Under the pieces are notes generated by a model. The model was not told the origin of the DNA and ran no database searches. It saw only the letters and a list, made by a program, of their open reading frames with translations. A stretch of DNA of 64,000 nt, taken from positions 88,449 to 152,448 of the forward strand of contig CAYZGU010000001.1 of NCBI GenBank assembly GCA_964478165.1. Reading direction: 5' to 3'. The DNA is from CAYZGU01 sp964478165 (lineage in GTDB: Bacteria; Poribacteria; WGA-4E; JAJDTR01). A program made the translations under genes and the position numbers. This document shows positions 8,820 to 17,861 of the stretch, in pieces (within the stretch, counting starts at the first letter, position 1; every line of letters begins with the position of its first letter).

Positions 8820-9555
8820 AACTTACACCAGTCGGTCCGTTTGTTTTTTTGCGAGTACCGAAAACTTCACATATCGCAAAGAATGTATCTGTCGAGGATA
8901 ACAATTCACTTCTTCGATCGATTAGCTCTGTCGCAACTCGGCCAACAAACAGAAGCCCGGACATGCGACCTAAAGCATGTACCGCATGAAGTCACTGCCA
9001 CACATACTTTTCACAATTTAGGCATGTTATGACAACTCGAAAATGATTAACCAGAAAACCGAAGCACGAAGGGGTTTGCATCACCAGGACTGAGGACACG
9101 CCAAACATATCTATTGGGTGGGTGCGAATTTCATTCATCAGTTTTTGAGTTGTCAAAGAAACAGGCCTACACTATGGGCACAAGCTTCCGTACCAATTCT
9201 GCCTGCCATTCGGCCACCGTCTCTCTTCTATGAAAGAGAACAAATCAAGCCAGGGGATCCTTTCCGCGCACAACCCATCTTCCATTTGCATACTCAGCCG
9301 TGCAATGACAATGTGTCGCGCTCCCATTCTTTTGGACCGCGGAGTCGTGAGTATGTCTACATGTCTGGCCGAAACGAGACATTCCACGGCTTCCCCTAGT
9401 CTGAACACATCGCACCCTCCTAAGTTAATGGCTGACGGTGACTCTACTGCACATCTACGCTCCTTGCTCTCTTTCGATCGAAAACTTCAGACGGTTCACT
9501 CACAAATCCAAACGAATTCCTACAGAAACAATGAAACTGGTAACAAATCTACATT
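8820..9555. other. Gap between the TRAP permease and birA: no intact gene
   Basis: This is where a TAXI substrate-binding protein would be expected, but no frame resembles one. A minus-strand open stretch at 9172-9408 reads protein-like (for example ARHIVIARLSMQMEDGL) but I could not assign it. It may be a decayed gene. No hairpin or RNA gene was noted. Confidence 0.4.
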
Positions 9556-10341
9556 CTAGTCATTCATGTGGATTATCTCTCCGTTCATAAATGTGAGTAA
9601 GCGTCCGGCTCGTTCACGTAGAACGAGCCTACCTTCCGAATCAATCCGCTCCGCCCTACCAGAAACGGTTTCATTAGCTGTTTCGATCCTGACACATCTT
9701 CCAAGCGTGGCTGAGAATGTAGCCGCCTTCTCAGTAATTACAGATGTGTTGCCACGTTTGAAATGCGCATAATTTTGCTCTAGATGGTGGAGGATTGCAC
9801 AAAGAACTTCAACACGGGACACTTCCTTCCCGCTTTCAATTTGCAGGGACGTCGCTAAAGAACGAACCGGAAACGGCAAATCGGCGACCAATAGGTTAAC
9901 ATTCACCCCAAACCCAACAACGAAAAATGGCCGTTGATGTCGATCATACTCCAGCTCTGTCAGCACACCGCTCGTCTTTTTTCCATTAATCATCACGTCG
10001 TTGGGCCACTTAATCGTCGCAGGCAATTGAACCACATCCCGAATCGCCGCTGCAATAGAAAGTGCACCCATAAGATTTGGCAGACCGACCTGGTTCGCTA
10101 AAAGCCGATGACGAAGAACTAAGGAAGCTAGGAGACTCGATTTGGGGGAAGAATGCCAAATCCTACCACGTCGTCCACGCCCAGCGGTCTGATGCTCCGC
10201 AAGAATGAGCTTCCCTTCGGTAGCACCTTCTATCCCACAACGAAGTGCGACATCGTTGGTTGACTCGAGTCTATCGTAGATTTCAATTTCTCGTCCGATG
10301 ACTTGTGTATCCAGGTTGTAGCGAATTTCTCGAGATGTCAT
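9556..10341 (-). CDS. birA: Biotin--[acetyl-CoA-carboxylase] ligase
   Basis: About 261 residues. Motifs of biotin protein ligase are clear: STNDVALR near the start, the biotinyl-AMP loop TAGRGRRGRIW, and KWPNDVMINGKKTSGVL followed by GFGVNVN. It attaches biotin to the carrier protein of acetyl-CoA carboxylase. There is no N-terminal helix-turn-helix domain, so it is a monofunctional ligase rather than a repressor-ligase. I start at the ATG at 10339-10341 (MTSREIRYNLD); an upstream start would add eight residues. It stands alone, with gaps on both sides. Confidence 0.9.
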   Translation of the reverse strand: MTSREIRYNLDTQVIGREIEIYDRLESTNDVALRCGIEGATEGKLILAEHQTAGRGRRGRIWHSSPKSSLLASLVLRHRLLANQVGLPNLMGALSIAAAIRDVVQLPATIKWPNDVMINGKKTSGVLTELEYDRHQRPFFVVGFGVNVNLLVADLPFPVRSLATSLQIESGKEVSRVEVLCAILHHLEQNYAHFKRGNTSVITEKAATFSATLGRCVRIETANETVSGRAERIDSEGRLVLRERAGRLLTFMNGEIIHMND

Positions 10342-10612
10342 TCCGCCTGAGACTCCCGCAGACACGCAATTAACAAACGCAGACGATTTCTAGAATTCTG
10401 AACTATACACTTATGAAAAACTAAGAACAGCAGACCATCACAACTTGATTACTGTTGCGGAAAATGCCCGCATTGTGTGAACCACTACTGCACAGACAAA
10501 GCTGATGCCCCTGTGATTCGGCTTCAACCATCACGCCCACCGTCCAGCACCACTGATGTTGTGGCAACACGATTGTGTAGATGCGTTACTCGCATCGATT
10601 GAAGTTAGATTA

Positions 10613-11608
10613 TTAGCGTACTGCTGAAAATCTTTCCAACGACGTCCTCACAATGAACACCCCCGGTCCCCCATTTTGGTCCGCATCCAAATCGTAAAAA
10701 ACTGTACCAAGCGTCTCATCATCAATCTGCGCAGTGCGTGGCCAACCACGTCCCATGATTCGGCGTCCGGGGCTGTAGATTTGAAAAGCGGAATCAAATT
10801 CCCAGGTTTTCCCGTCATCCCGAGATCTAACGAGCGCATAGACGAACTCCCCATCAACGCCAACTCCATAGACGATGTAGGTCAATATAACCCATCCGTT
10901 GTTCAAGGCTGTGAGATCGTAACCAGCGACTCCAAAGTGTGGAAAGGAATTCAATGCAACCCAGGTTGCTCCATCATCAGCCGATCGAAGCCCGCTTACC
11001 ATGTTTCCCGGCATGCCCACGGGCACCGGCGCAACCTTTTGAGGAGCGCCACTGATAAGCGCGCCCGAAGTTGTACGTACAATCGGTACCATGCCATGAT
11101 TTCGACCATCGCCGAAGACGCTAATCCGATCGTCGCGCATGTTGTAAGAAACGGTACCATCGTAAAATGGGCACACCCACTCATCGGATGACCGCTGGAC
11201 CACAGCATGGCGCATACAGGTGTAGTTAGTAGGATGAACAACAGGATAATGGGAGGGGTTAGCCCACGTGATTCCCTCATTCTTACTGATTGAGAACTGT
11301 GGTTCACGCCACAACCTATTCCCTGATTTCCGATAGCAAGACCAATTCAGCAGAATTCGTCCATCGCTCAACACGGTCAGAGAGCCGGGATAAATTGAAC
11401 AGTTGCAAATCGGGGAAATGGGCACGGAATCTGTCCAGGTTGCACCGCGATCGTGCGAACGGCTTAAGAGAAGCTCCTTTCCACCACCACCTTCTTCATT
11501 ATAGACCACAAGGAGTGTGCCACTTTCTGTAACGCAGACTGCCGGGTGGACGTGTCCGTTTATCACATCGGCAATGCGAACCGGATCGCTCTCGCGATTT
11601 CTGTCCAT
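10613..11608 (-). CDS. Sialidase-like BNR-repeat protein
   Basis: A 331-residue protein with four clear Asp-box (BNR) repeats of the S.DxGxTW type: SHDRGATW, SKNEGITW, SADDGATW and SRDDGKTW. These mark a six-bladed sialidase-like propeller. No signal peptide is visible, so it may be cytoplasmic or exported another way. Such proteins in this bacterial group are annotated as exo-alpha-sialidase-like, but the catalytic Arg triad and Tyr cannot be confirmed by eye, so substrate and activity are uncertain. A second member of the family begins at 63860. A perfect 10-bp hairpin lies about 75 bases upstream. Confidence 0.8.
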   Translation of the reverse strand: MDRNRESDPVRIADVINGHVHPAVCVTESGTLLVVYNEEGGGGKELLLSRSHDRGATWTDSVPISPICNCSIYPGSLTVLSDGRILLNWSCYRKSGNRLWREPQFSISKNEGITWANPSHYPVVHPTNYTCMRHAVVQRSSDEWVCPFYDGTVSYNMRDDRISVFGDGRNHGMVPIVRTTSGALISGAPQKVAPVPVGMPGNMVSGLRSADDGATWVALNSFPHFGVAGYDLTALNNGWVILTYIVYGVGVDGEFVYALVRSRDDGKTWEFDSAFQIYSPGRRIMGRGWPRTAQIDDETLGTVFYDLDADQNGGPGVFIVRTSLERFSAVR

Positions 11609-13674
11609 GATCTTTCACTCATCCCAACTGTGATTTGCTTCCTTATATCTGTCCGCCACAAAGTAGTGGGGCGAGCGGGGGCGATTCCAATTTACGTTGG
11701 AATCGCATATTGGCCAGCACCGGCTCCAAACTAACGAGCAACATGGTTCAGCAGGTTTCACAGCAATTGGACGGCAACGGGCCAATCCCAGAGGTTCTCG
11801 TAGGCACACAGGTTTCTCATTAGCAATTAATCAAGCAGAATACAGAAACCGAATACCTCGCAAAAAAAACGCCAATCATCTGTTCATGCCGAGAGCAATC
11901 CAACAACCGGAGACAAATCTACAACATAGCGTAGACAGAACGGGATATAGGGGCGCGTTTGTTGCTGCAATAGTAGGGGTGTTTTATACAGGCTTCAATC
12001 TGATTAAGTGGACCATTTCAACAGCACCCTTTTTACCAAACCCTCGCGCAGTGGCTGTCTCTATCTCACATAAAGACAAACTATTCATTTAAGTCAAGTT
12101 AAGAAGCGTACGGGAAAACGGCCTTTGCGCGAAAAAAAGCCACGAAGGGAACAAGCGCTCCTATTGCAAAAATTAATCGTCGTAATCCCCATAATGCCTT
12201 CCATCGACTTCCCTCTTTTCTTGAGTTAGCCAAGAACTTAAGGCTATATATACACACTGAAAAAAAATCAAGGCAGAAGTGAGACGCTGTTCAAAGGCAA
12301 TGCCTTTCGAAAAAGTCAACTTTTGGAAACATACAGAGAAACAAAGGAACAACAACCATAATGACCAATCTGACCTAGAAAACTGCAATCGACCGTCTAC
12401 CAGGGAACGCGGGGGCACATTATTTACCACAACTTCAGTAACCCGTTTAAGGCTGCCTTCCTCGTTTGTTTTCGCCATTACTTAATCGACGTTTCTGTTT
12501 TCTCGGAATCAGACGTCGTAAGTCGATAAAATGCCCAACAACTCCAGGACGACGGTTCGGCAACTCTTTAGCTATAGCGCGTTCATTTAGCCGCCGAAGA
12601 GTCAAAACAAAAATACCTCTCGTCCTAATTGGAATGAACTCAAGCCAGGGAATCTACCGAATGGTGGAAAGAAACTCACACTCGCGGGATTATAGAACTT
12701 CAATCATGCGAAGTCAAGTAGAAAATCGCGCTAAGATCCTCCATATGACTGAGTTTCCCATCGGCAACAAGAATTAGACCATCTCGCACAACTGGCCTTG
12801 AATCTTATCCAATCTCTTCACGTCGATTCTTGTTGTCATCGCCGTCTCGTTTCTGCTAGAATTTAGTGTTCGAATCAACTTGCTACCGAGGCCCAAGTTT
12901 AATATCCGCCCTGCGTACACTTTAACCACCAATACACCCACTTAAGGAGATCGATTCAGTCGAAGATGGAGCGATGAGCTCTGGAATTGATGAGTACAAC
13001 CTACTACAACCTACAGCGAGGTGGCCATATTGACGAGAAAATGCCCATTAAAACTGCCAGAAGCTAATCTGAGAGCTGTCTTTTTACCTAGGAAGAAAGT
13101 TTTCAATAAAACACTCTTCTGTAGCATCAGCCTATAACATGAACGTCAGCGTGCCCTTTGTCATCTATCTTGCCTTGTGGGATTACTCTCTAATCTCAAA
13201 GAACAGGCCAAACAATTGCTGTGGAGAGGGTATACCCCCAGTAAAAAAACAACCTACCACACAGGCCTGGGATCCATCTGCGTAATGTAACACGCTCGTC
13301 GCTACTACATAGGCCAATTTTACCCCTAATCTTTCTCAGATTGGTGCACAAACCCTGGAAGCAAGGCTGTCTAACTCACCCGATCTCTTGCCCCATTGAA
13401 AAGCTTCTGGAAAATCTTGATTCAAGACAATTACCCGATTTGATAGACGCTGGTGGAGATTAGCTCTTCAACGCAAGAGTGCTTCGTGGTTGCAAACCCG
13501 GCCGATCGCCTGGCAGGACATGTTCCGACACACGGCAAAGAATCACGAATATCGCTATAGCAAACGGTCAGAAGTCCACCGAAGAAAATCCCGTCTTGGC
13601 AAGCTTTCATCGGCCATCATCGCAGTCCCTCCGCACGCAACACCCCTTCGGCTTGAGCAAGCGCATAAACTGAC
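11609..13674. other. 2-kb gene-poor stretch with possible coding remnants
   Basis: No intact gene is supported. On the minus strand I noticed protein-like shreds: around 11740-11830 a frame reads LCAYENLWDWPVAVQLL before a stop, and around 12690-12800 another reads RPVVRDGLILVADGKL. Both resemble parts of carbohydrate-related secreted proteins but are too short to name. The 101-codon minus-strand frame at 12173-12478 has no ribosome binding site or recognised motif. The rest shows nothing I can support. Confidence 0.35.
11681..11706. repeat. Perfect 10-bp inverted repeat upstream of the sialidase-like gene
   Basis: GCGATTCCAA at 11681-11690 and its exact complement at 11697-11706 enclose a six-base loop. 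It sits 73 bases upstream of the minus-strand sialidase-like start and could be an operator or a hairpin in its leader. There is no T-tract on either side. Confidence 0.5.
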
Positions 13675-13702
13675 TTAACACCGCAATGGACTTTGCTATA
13701 AT
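13675..13702 (+). promoter_or_regulatory. Probable promoter of the penicillin-acylase family gene
   Basis: TTAACA at 13675-13680, a 16-base spacer and a perfect TATAAT at 13697-13702. Transcription would start near 13709, leaving a leader of about 180 bases before the GTG at 13891. Confidence 0.45.
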
Positions 13703-13890
13703 TTGTAAGCACCTTTTTTGTCAAACAATTCTAGTTGCAGTGTCCGCATCCAACTAGCAATGGCAACTCGAACACCGTTCGACAGTGTCAATTGTAAGCT
13801 AGAATCCGAATTCAACTCTGTTTTGCTCGAAGCTTAAGGTTCATTCTTGAAGATTGCTTGGGCATAGCATAGCCAAAGGAGAGCACGACG

Positions 13891-16224
13891 GTGAAGATTA
13901 CTGAAAAAGATCTTGAATCCGCGATTCCCGACCTCAGCACTACAATCTGTCTGCCTGGACTTGATATGGCCGTAGAGGTTTACCGCGATCTGTGGGGCAT
14001 TCCCCACATCAAAGCCCTGTGCGAAACAGATCTCTTCTTCGCACAGGGTTTCGTAACCGCCCAGGATCGACTCTGGCACATGGACTTCGATCGATGTCAG
14101 GCGCTTGGAAGGTGGTCGGAGTTCGCAGGACCAAGCGGAATTGCAAGAGACCGCCTACTGCGATCAGCGGGAATGGGACGTACGGCGAAACTGGACTATG
14201 AGAACGCCAGCCCTGAAGCAAAATCAATGGTTGACGCCTACACGGCAGGTGTAAATGCCTTCATCGAAACAACCAAAACGCTGCCAATTGAGTACAAACT
14301 ACTTTGTCAACCCCCAGAACCGTGGGAAAACTGGCACTGCCTCGCGGTTTATAAAATGCGGAACACGCTTCTTGGCACATTCGAACCAAAGCTCTTCATG
14401 ACACGTCTAGCAAAGGCAATTGGCGGCGATCGGGCTGCAAACCTCATCAAAGGCTATCCACGTGGACATCTCCTCACAGTGCCCCCTGGCACCGTTTACG
14501 AAGGCCCACTGCTAAACGGACTTGATGAGCTCACGAAGGCCTCTCAAGAATTGAATTGGCTCAATGAGCATGACACCGGTTCAAATGCCTGGTCCATTTC
14601 TGGAAAGTTCACCGAATCAGGGCTACCCCTCATTGCAGGAGACTCGCATCGAGCATTGGACACACCTAACGTGTATTATCAAGTGCACCTCTCATGTCCA
14701 GAGTTTACAATCATCGGTTATTCTATACCCGGTATGCCGGGTATACTCCACTTTTGTCACAACGAGCATGTCGCCTGGGGAATGACATATGGAAGCGCAG
14801 ATACGCAAGATCTTTTCATCGAACAATTTCGAGAGGTATCGAGTGGACGTGAATATCTCTTCAAAAACGAATGGCGTAAGGCCGAGGTATTGAACGAAAC
14901 CATCAAAGTATGTGGGGCTGAGGAACTAGCTCATGAGGTAACAATCACACATCACGGACCAGTAATCGCTGGTAATCCTGCATCGGGAGTCGCCGTAACA
15001 ATCAGCGATCCCGGGCTCATTGAAGGATCATATTGGGTAGACGCTGTCCGCAACACAATGCGAAGCCAATCCGTTGCTGAATTGCACGAGGCGCTCCGCA
15101 ATTGGACAGACCGCGTGAATAATTATGCCGTCGCTGATATCCACGGAAACTTCGGTTACATCCACGCCGGAAAAATCCCAATTCGGAATGAGAGCAACGG
15201 CTGGCGTGCAGTTCCGGGCTGGACCGGTGATTATGAATGGCAGGGCTACATTCCCCACGACGAATTACCCAAGTCCATCAATCCTCCTTCAGGGTACGTG
15301 GTCACGTGCAATCAACGCGTGACCGCACATGACTACCCGTATTATGTGGGATTATATTTTGCCTCTGAGCACCGCGCAAGACGCGTTCAAAAGAGAATTC
15401 TTAATCTCAAACACCAAGCGGTCACGCTGGACGACATGGCTGATATCCACGCCGAAAGAGTTTCTGAGCCTGCAAGAACTTTCACATCCGCATTGGTCGG
15501 CATTACACCGCTGAACATTGACTCAGAAAATGCACTCTCATTACTGCGACAGTGGGATTACCGCATGGACCGAGACTTGGTTCAACCACTGATCTACGCC
15601 AAGACAAAATCACAGGTCATCCGCTCGATTGTTGAGCACCTCCTAGGTGATTTCGCTCCAGAAGCACTTGCGGATGGGGCAGGCAGCGCTGCAATCCTAC
15701 GCCAGGTAGTTCAACAACTAACTATTGCAATCAAATGCGGGGACACTTCCATGTTACCGGTTGAAAGCACCTGGAACCACACATTGGCATTCGGGCTTAA
15801 ACGTGCTGTTGCCAAACTCAAGCAGCAACTGGGTAAAGACATGTCAGATTGGAAGTGGGGACGCCTACATCGTACTTCGCCAAATCACCCTCTCGCTGCT
15901 GTATTTCCGAAAGCTGCTGAGTTTTTGAACCCACCTTCGGTACCCACCCACGGTGATGGGGACACACCACTCGCTGGAAGTTACGGGCTCACGAACGAGT
16001 TCGTCTCAACAGGCATGTCTGTAAATCGCTACATCCATGACCCCTCGGATTGGACAAAATCTCGATGGGTCGTACCACTCGGTGCGTCAGGCCATCCTGG
16101 AAGCCCGCACTACACGGATCAAACCGAGAAGTGGGCGAACGTTGATTATATTCCGCAACTCTGGAATTGGAAACAAATTGTGGTAGAAGCCGAATCACAT
16201 CAGCGGCTAGAACCAGAACCTTAG
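13891..16224 (+). CDS. Penicillin acylase family Ntn-hydrolase
   Basis: A 777-residue protein starting at GTG, with AAAGGAGAG upstream. It follows the penicillin amidase layout: an alpha-chain region with VYRDLWGIPHI and LFFAQGFVTAQDRLWHMD, a spacer, then GSNAWSISG, where Ser231 would become the N-terminal nucleophile of the beta chain after self-cleavage. Further family segments are GDSHRALDTPN.YY and AWGMTYGSADTQDLF. The family hydrolyses amides such as beta-lactams and acyl-homoserine lactones; the natural substrate here is unknown. Most homologues are exported, but no signal peptide is visible. It is monocistronic and convergent with the hexuronate operon. Confidence 0.88.
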   Translation: MKITEKDLESAIPDLSTTICLPGLDMAVEVYRDLWGIPHIKALCETDLFFAQGFVTAQDRLWHMDFDRCQALGRWSEFAGPSGIARDRLLRSAGMGRTAKLDYENASPEAKSMVDAYTAGVNAFIETTKTLPIEYKLLCQPPEPWENWHCLAVYKMRNTLLGTFEPKLFMTRLAKAIGGDRAANLIKGYPRGHLLTVPPGTVYEGPLLNGLDELTKASQELNWLNEHDTGSNAWSISGKFTESGLPLIAGDSHRALDTPNVYYQVHLSCPEFTIIGYSIPGMPGILHFCHNEHVAWGMTYGSADTQDLFIEQFREVSSGREYLFKNEWRKAEVLNETIKVCGAEELAHEVTITHHGPVIAGNPASGVAVTISDPGLIEGSYWVDAVRNTMRSQSVAELHEALRNWTDRVNNYAVADIHGNFGYIHAGKIPIRNESNGWRAVPGWTGDYEWQGYIPHDELPKSINPPSGYVVTCNQRVTAHDYPYYVGLYFASEHRARRVQKRILNLKHQAVTLDDMADIHAERVSEPARTFTSALVGITPLNIDSENALSLLRQWDYRMDRDLVQPLIYAKTKSQVIRSIVEHLLGDFAPEALADGAGSAAILRQVVQQLTIAIKCGDTSMLPVESTWNHTLAFGLKRAVAKLKQQLGKDMSDWKWGRLHRTSPNHPLAAVFPKAAEFLNPPSVPTHGDGDTPLAGSYGLTNEFVSTGMSVNRYIHDPSDWTKSRWVVPLGASGHPGSPHYTDQTEKWANVDYIPQLWNWKQIVVEAESHQRLEPEP

Positions 16225-16419
16225 ACACAAAACCTATGCTAAACGGATGTAAAAGTCTATGCCCAGAACGATTGCAGCATGGTGTTCTGTCGCATCCAAG
16301 ACGGTCCAACACTAACGACACAGATTCGTCGTTGCAATGGACTAGAAATTTGGTTCAAGACAATTCAATAACGTTGTTTCGAATTAGGGAAAGAAAACCC
16401 TGATAACGAGTTGGTTTCA

Positions 16420-16566
16420 TTATAACCGAAGAGCGGTTCGAATTTTTTCAATCTCGATCGCAGAGATAAACACGGCTGTTGCATTCTGCCCAATTTTAGG
16501 TCCCAACAATGCAATATCTGGTATTATTATGGTTTCAAAGGCAACGCACTCGTTCTCGTCGACCAC
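16420..16566 (-). CDS. Possible 48-codon frame just downstream of the SDR gene
   Basis: A frame starting at GTG (16564-16566), five bases after the upstream SDR stop, encodes 48 residues and ends at TAA (16420-16422). The composition looks protein-like: VVDENECVAFETIII, then PDIALLGPKIG and ATAVFISAIEIEKI. I do not recognise a family. It could be a small protein of the hexuronate operon or the tail of a decayed gene whose start was lost. No clear ribosome binding site decides the start. Confidence 0.3.
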   Translation of the reverse strand: MVDENECVAFETIIIPDIALLGPKIGQNATAVFISAIEIEKIRTALRL

Positions 16567-16570
16567 CTTA

Positions 16571-17383
16571 CTAAATTGTTACTGATGAGAAACCCCCATC
16601 AACAGGTATGTTTTGTCCAGTAACAAATGACGAAGCACGATGTGAAGCGAGCCAAACCGAAATACCATCAAGTTCTTTCGGATTGCCAAAACGGCACATT
16701 GGCGTGTGGCCGATAATCTGTTCGCCGCGCTTCGAGTAACTCCCGTCCTTGTTGAAAAGCAGAGCACGGTTCTGCTCGGCCGGAAAGAATCCGGGGCTTA
16801 TTGAGTTCACGCGCACGCCACGTAGCGCCCATTCTCGCGCCAAAAATTTGGTCAAGTTGATGACAGCAGCCTTCGCTGCCGAGTAGGCAACGACACGCGA
16901 CAGCGGAATTATGCCGGACATGGACGCAATATTAATAATACTACCCTTCTCTCTCGCCAGCATCGATTCACCGAAAACCTGACTGGGCAATAGAACCCCT
17001 CCCACCAGATTCAAATCGAATACACCTTGCCAGGCATCCAAAGATAATTGACAGAAATCGCTTGCGGGTGACAGTGTCGCATCGGAGCGATTACCACCCG
17101 CCGCATTCACCAACACACTTACGAACCCAAGCTTTTCAGTAATTACACCCCGCGCACGGAGCAGCGCATCGCGATTGAGCGCATCAGCAGCATAGAACAT
17201 CGCAACCCCACCCGAAGATTCGATTTCTGTAACGCGAGCTGCTCCCCGCTCTTTGTTGCGGCCGACGATCGCAACACTGGCTCCGCATGATGCCAGGGCT
17301 GCAGAAATCGCACCACCAAGTGCACCTGTTCCACCCATTACGACAGCTATTTCATTTTCAAGATTAAACAAATCGCCATTCAT
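16571..17383 (-). CDS. SDR oxidoreductase, D-mannonate oxidoreductase (fructuronate reductase) type
   Basis: About 270 residues of the classical short-chain dehydrogenase family. It has GGTGALGGAISAAL for the nucleotide, NAAGGN, the catalytic Ser region IINIASMSG and the YSAAKAAV Tyr/Lys pair. The stretch SISPGFFPAEQNRALL plus HTPMCRFGNPKEL is characteristic of SDR-type D-mannonate oxidoreductases, which interconvert D-fructuronate and D-mannonate with NAD(P)H. The ATG at 17381-17383 has GAGGAAAGCAGG directly upstream; the frame is open for 36 further codons upstream, but those lack family similarity. It lies downstream of the tagaturonate epimerase gene, which supports a hexuronate role. Confidence 0.82.
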   Translation of the reverse strand: MNGDLFNLENEIAVVMGGTGALGGAISAALASCGASVAIVGRNKERGAARVTEIESSGGVAMFYAADALNRDALLRARGVITEKLGFVSVLVNAAGGNRSDATLSPASDFCQLSLDAWQGVFDLNLVGGVLLPSQVFGESMLAREKGSIINIASMSGIIPLSRVVAYSAAKAAVINLTKFLAREWALRGVRVNSISPGFFPAEQNRALLFNKDGSYSKRGEQIIGHTPMCRFGNPKELDGISVWLASHRASSFVTGQNIPVDGGFSSVTI

Positions 17384-17861
17384 CCTGCTTTCCTCAATTA
17401 CGCTCATCCGAAAGTCACTGGTCAGGATGAGATTGACAAACCCAGCCGCATCTCCTACCTGAACGATTGCAAGGACTTCCGCTGGCATCACCGGACGGTA
17501 GAACCCCTATTTCTCAATTGCCCATACCTTAACGAACGTACAGAAACGTAGTGCTGATGTCCTCGCGATGGTCGATAGTCATTCCATACCGGCATATTAT
17601 TTAGGTTCATACATTAAGAACCTTCCGTATCCCATACCATCGTGTTCAAACTTCGAACGCGATTAGGGCGGCAACGCATGGACACGATGCTACAGAATAG
17701 TCCATCAACTTCCAATTTCAAACCAATCACCGTCACCAACCCCCTAGAGCCCGCCGGATCGTTTCCATTCGAGCTAAAACTAGAATCAGCCTTCGGCCTG
17801 TGGAACGACGATCAGACACCCATGCTGAAAACATCCGAATGTTTTTCAGCATGGACACACT
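17384..17861. other. Gap inside the hexuronate run
   Basis: Between the epimerase stop and the SDR start. It holds the hairpin at 17820-17854. The stretch at 17384-17490 continues the SDR frame upstream (LAIVQVGDAAGFVNLIL) and reads protein-like, so it could be a remnant of another gene, but I cannot name it. Nothing else is supported. Confidence 0.4.
17820..17854. repeat. Long hairpin just after the UxaE-like gene
   Basis: CCATGCTGAAAACAT pairs with ATGTTTTTCAGCATGG across a four-base loop, with one extra base in one arm. It begins eight bases after the minus-strand epimerase stop. There is no T-tract, so it may be a transcript-stabilising or processing hairpin between the epimerase and the SDR gene rather than a classical terminator. 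Confidence 0.6.

Noticed and set aside
12173..12478. A 101-codon minus-strand frame with hydrophobic stretches
   Set aside because: No ribosome binding site, no motifs, and neighbouring frames look like remnants; kept only as part of the gap description.
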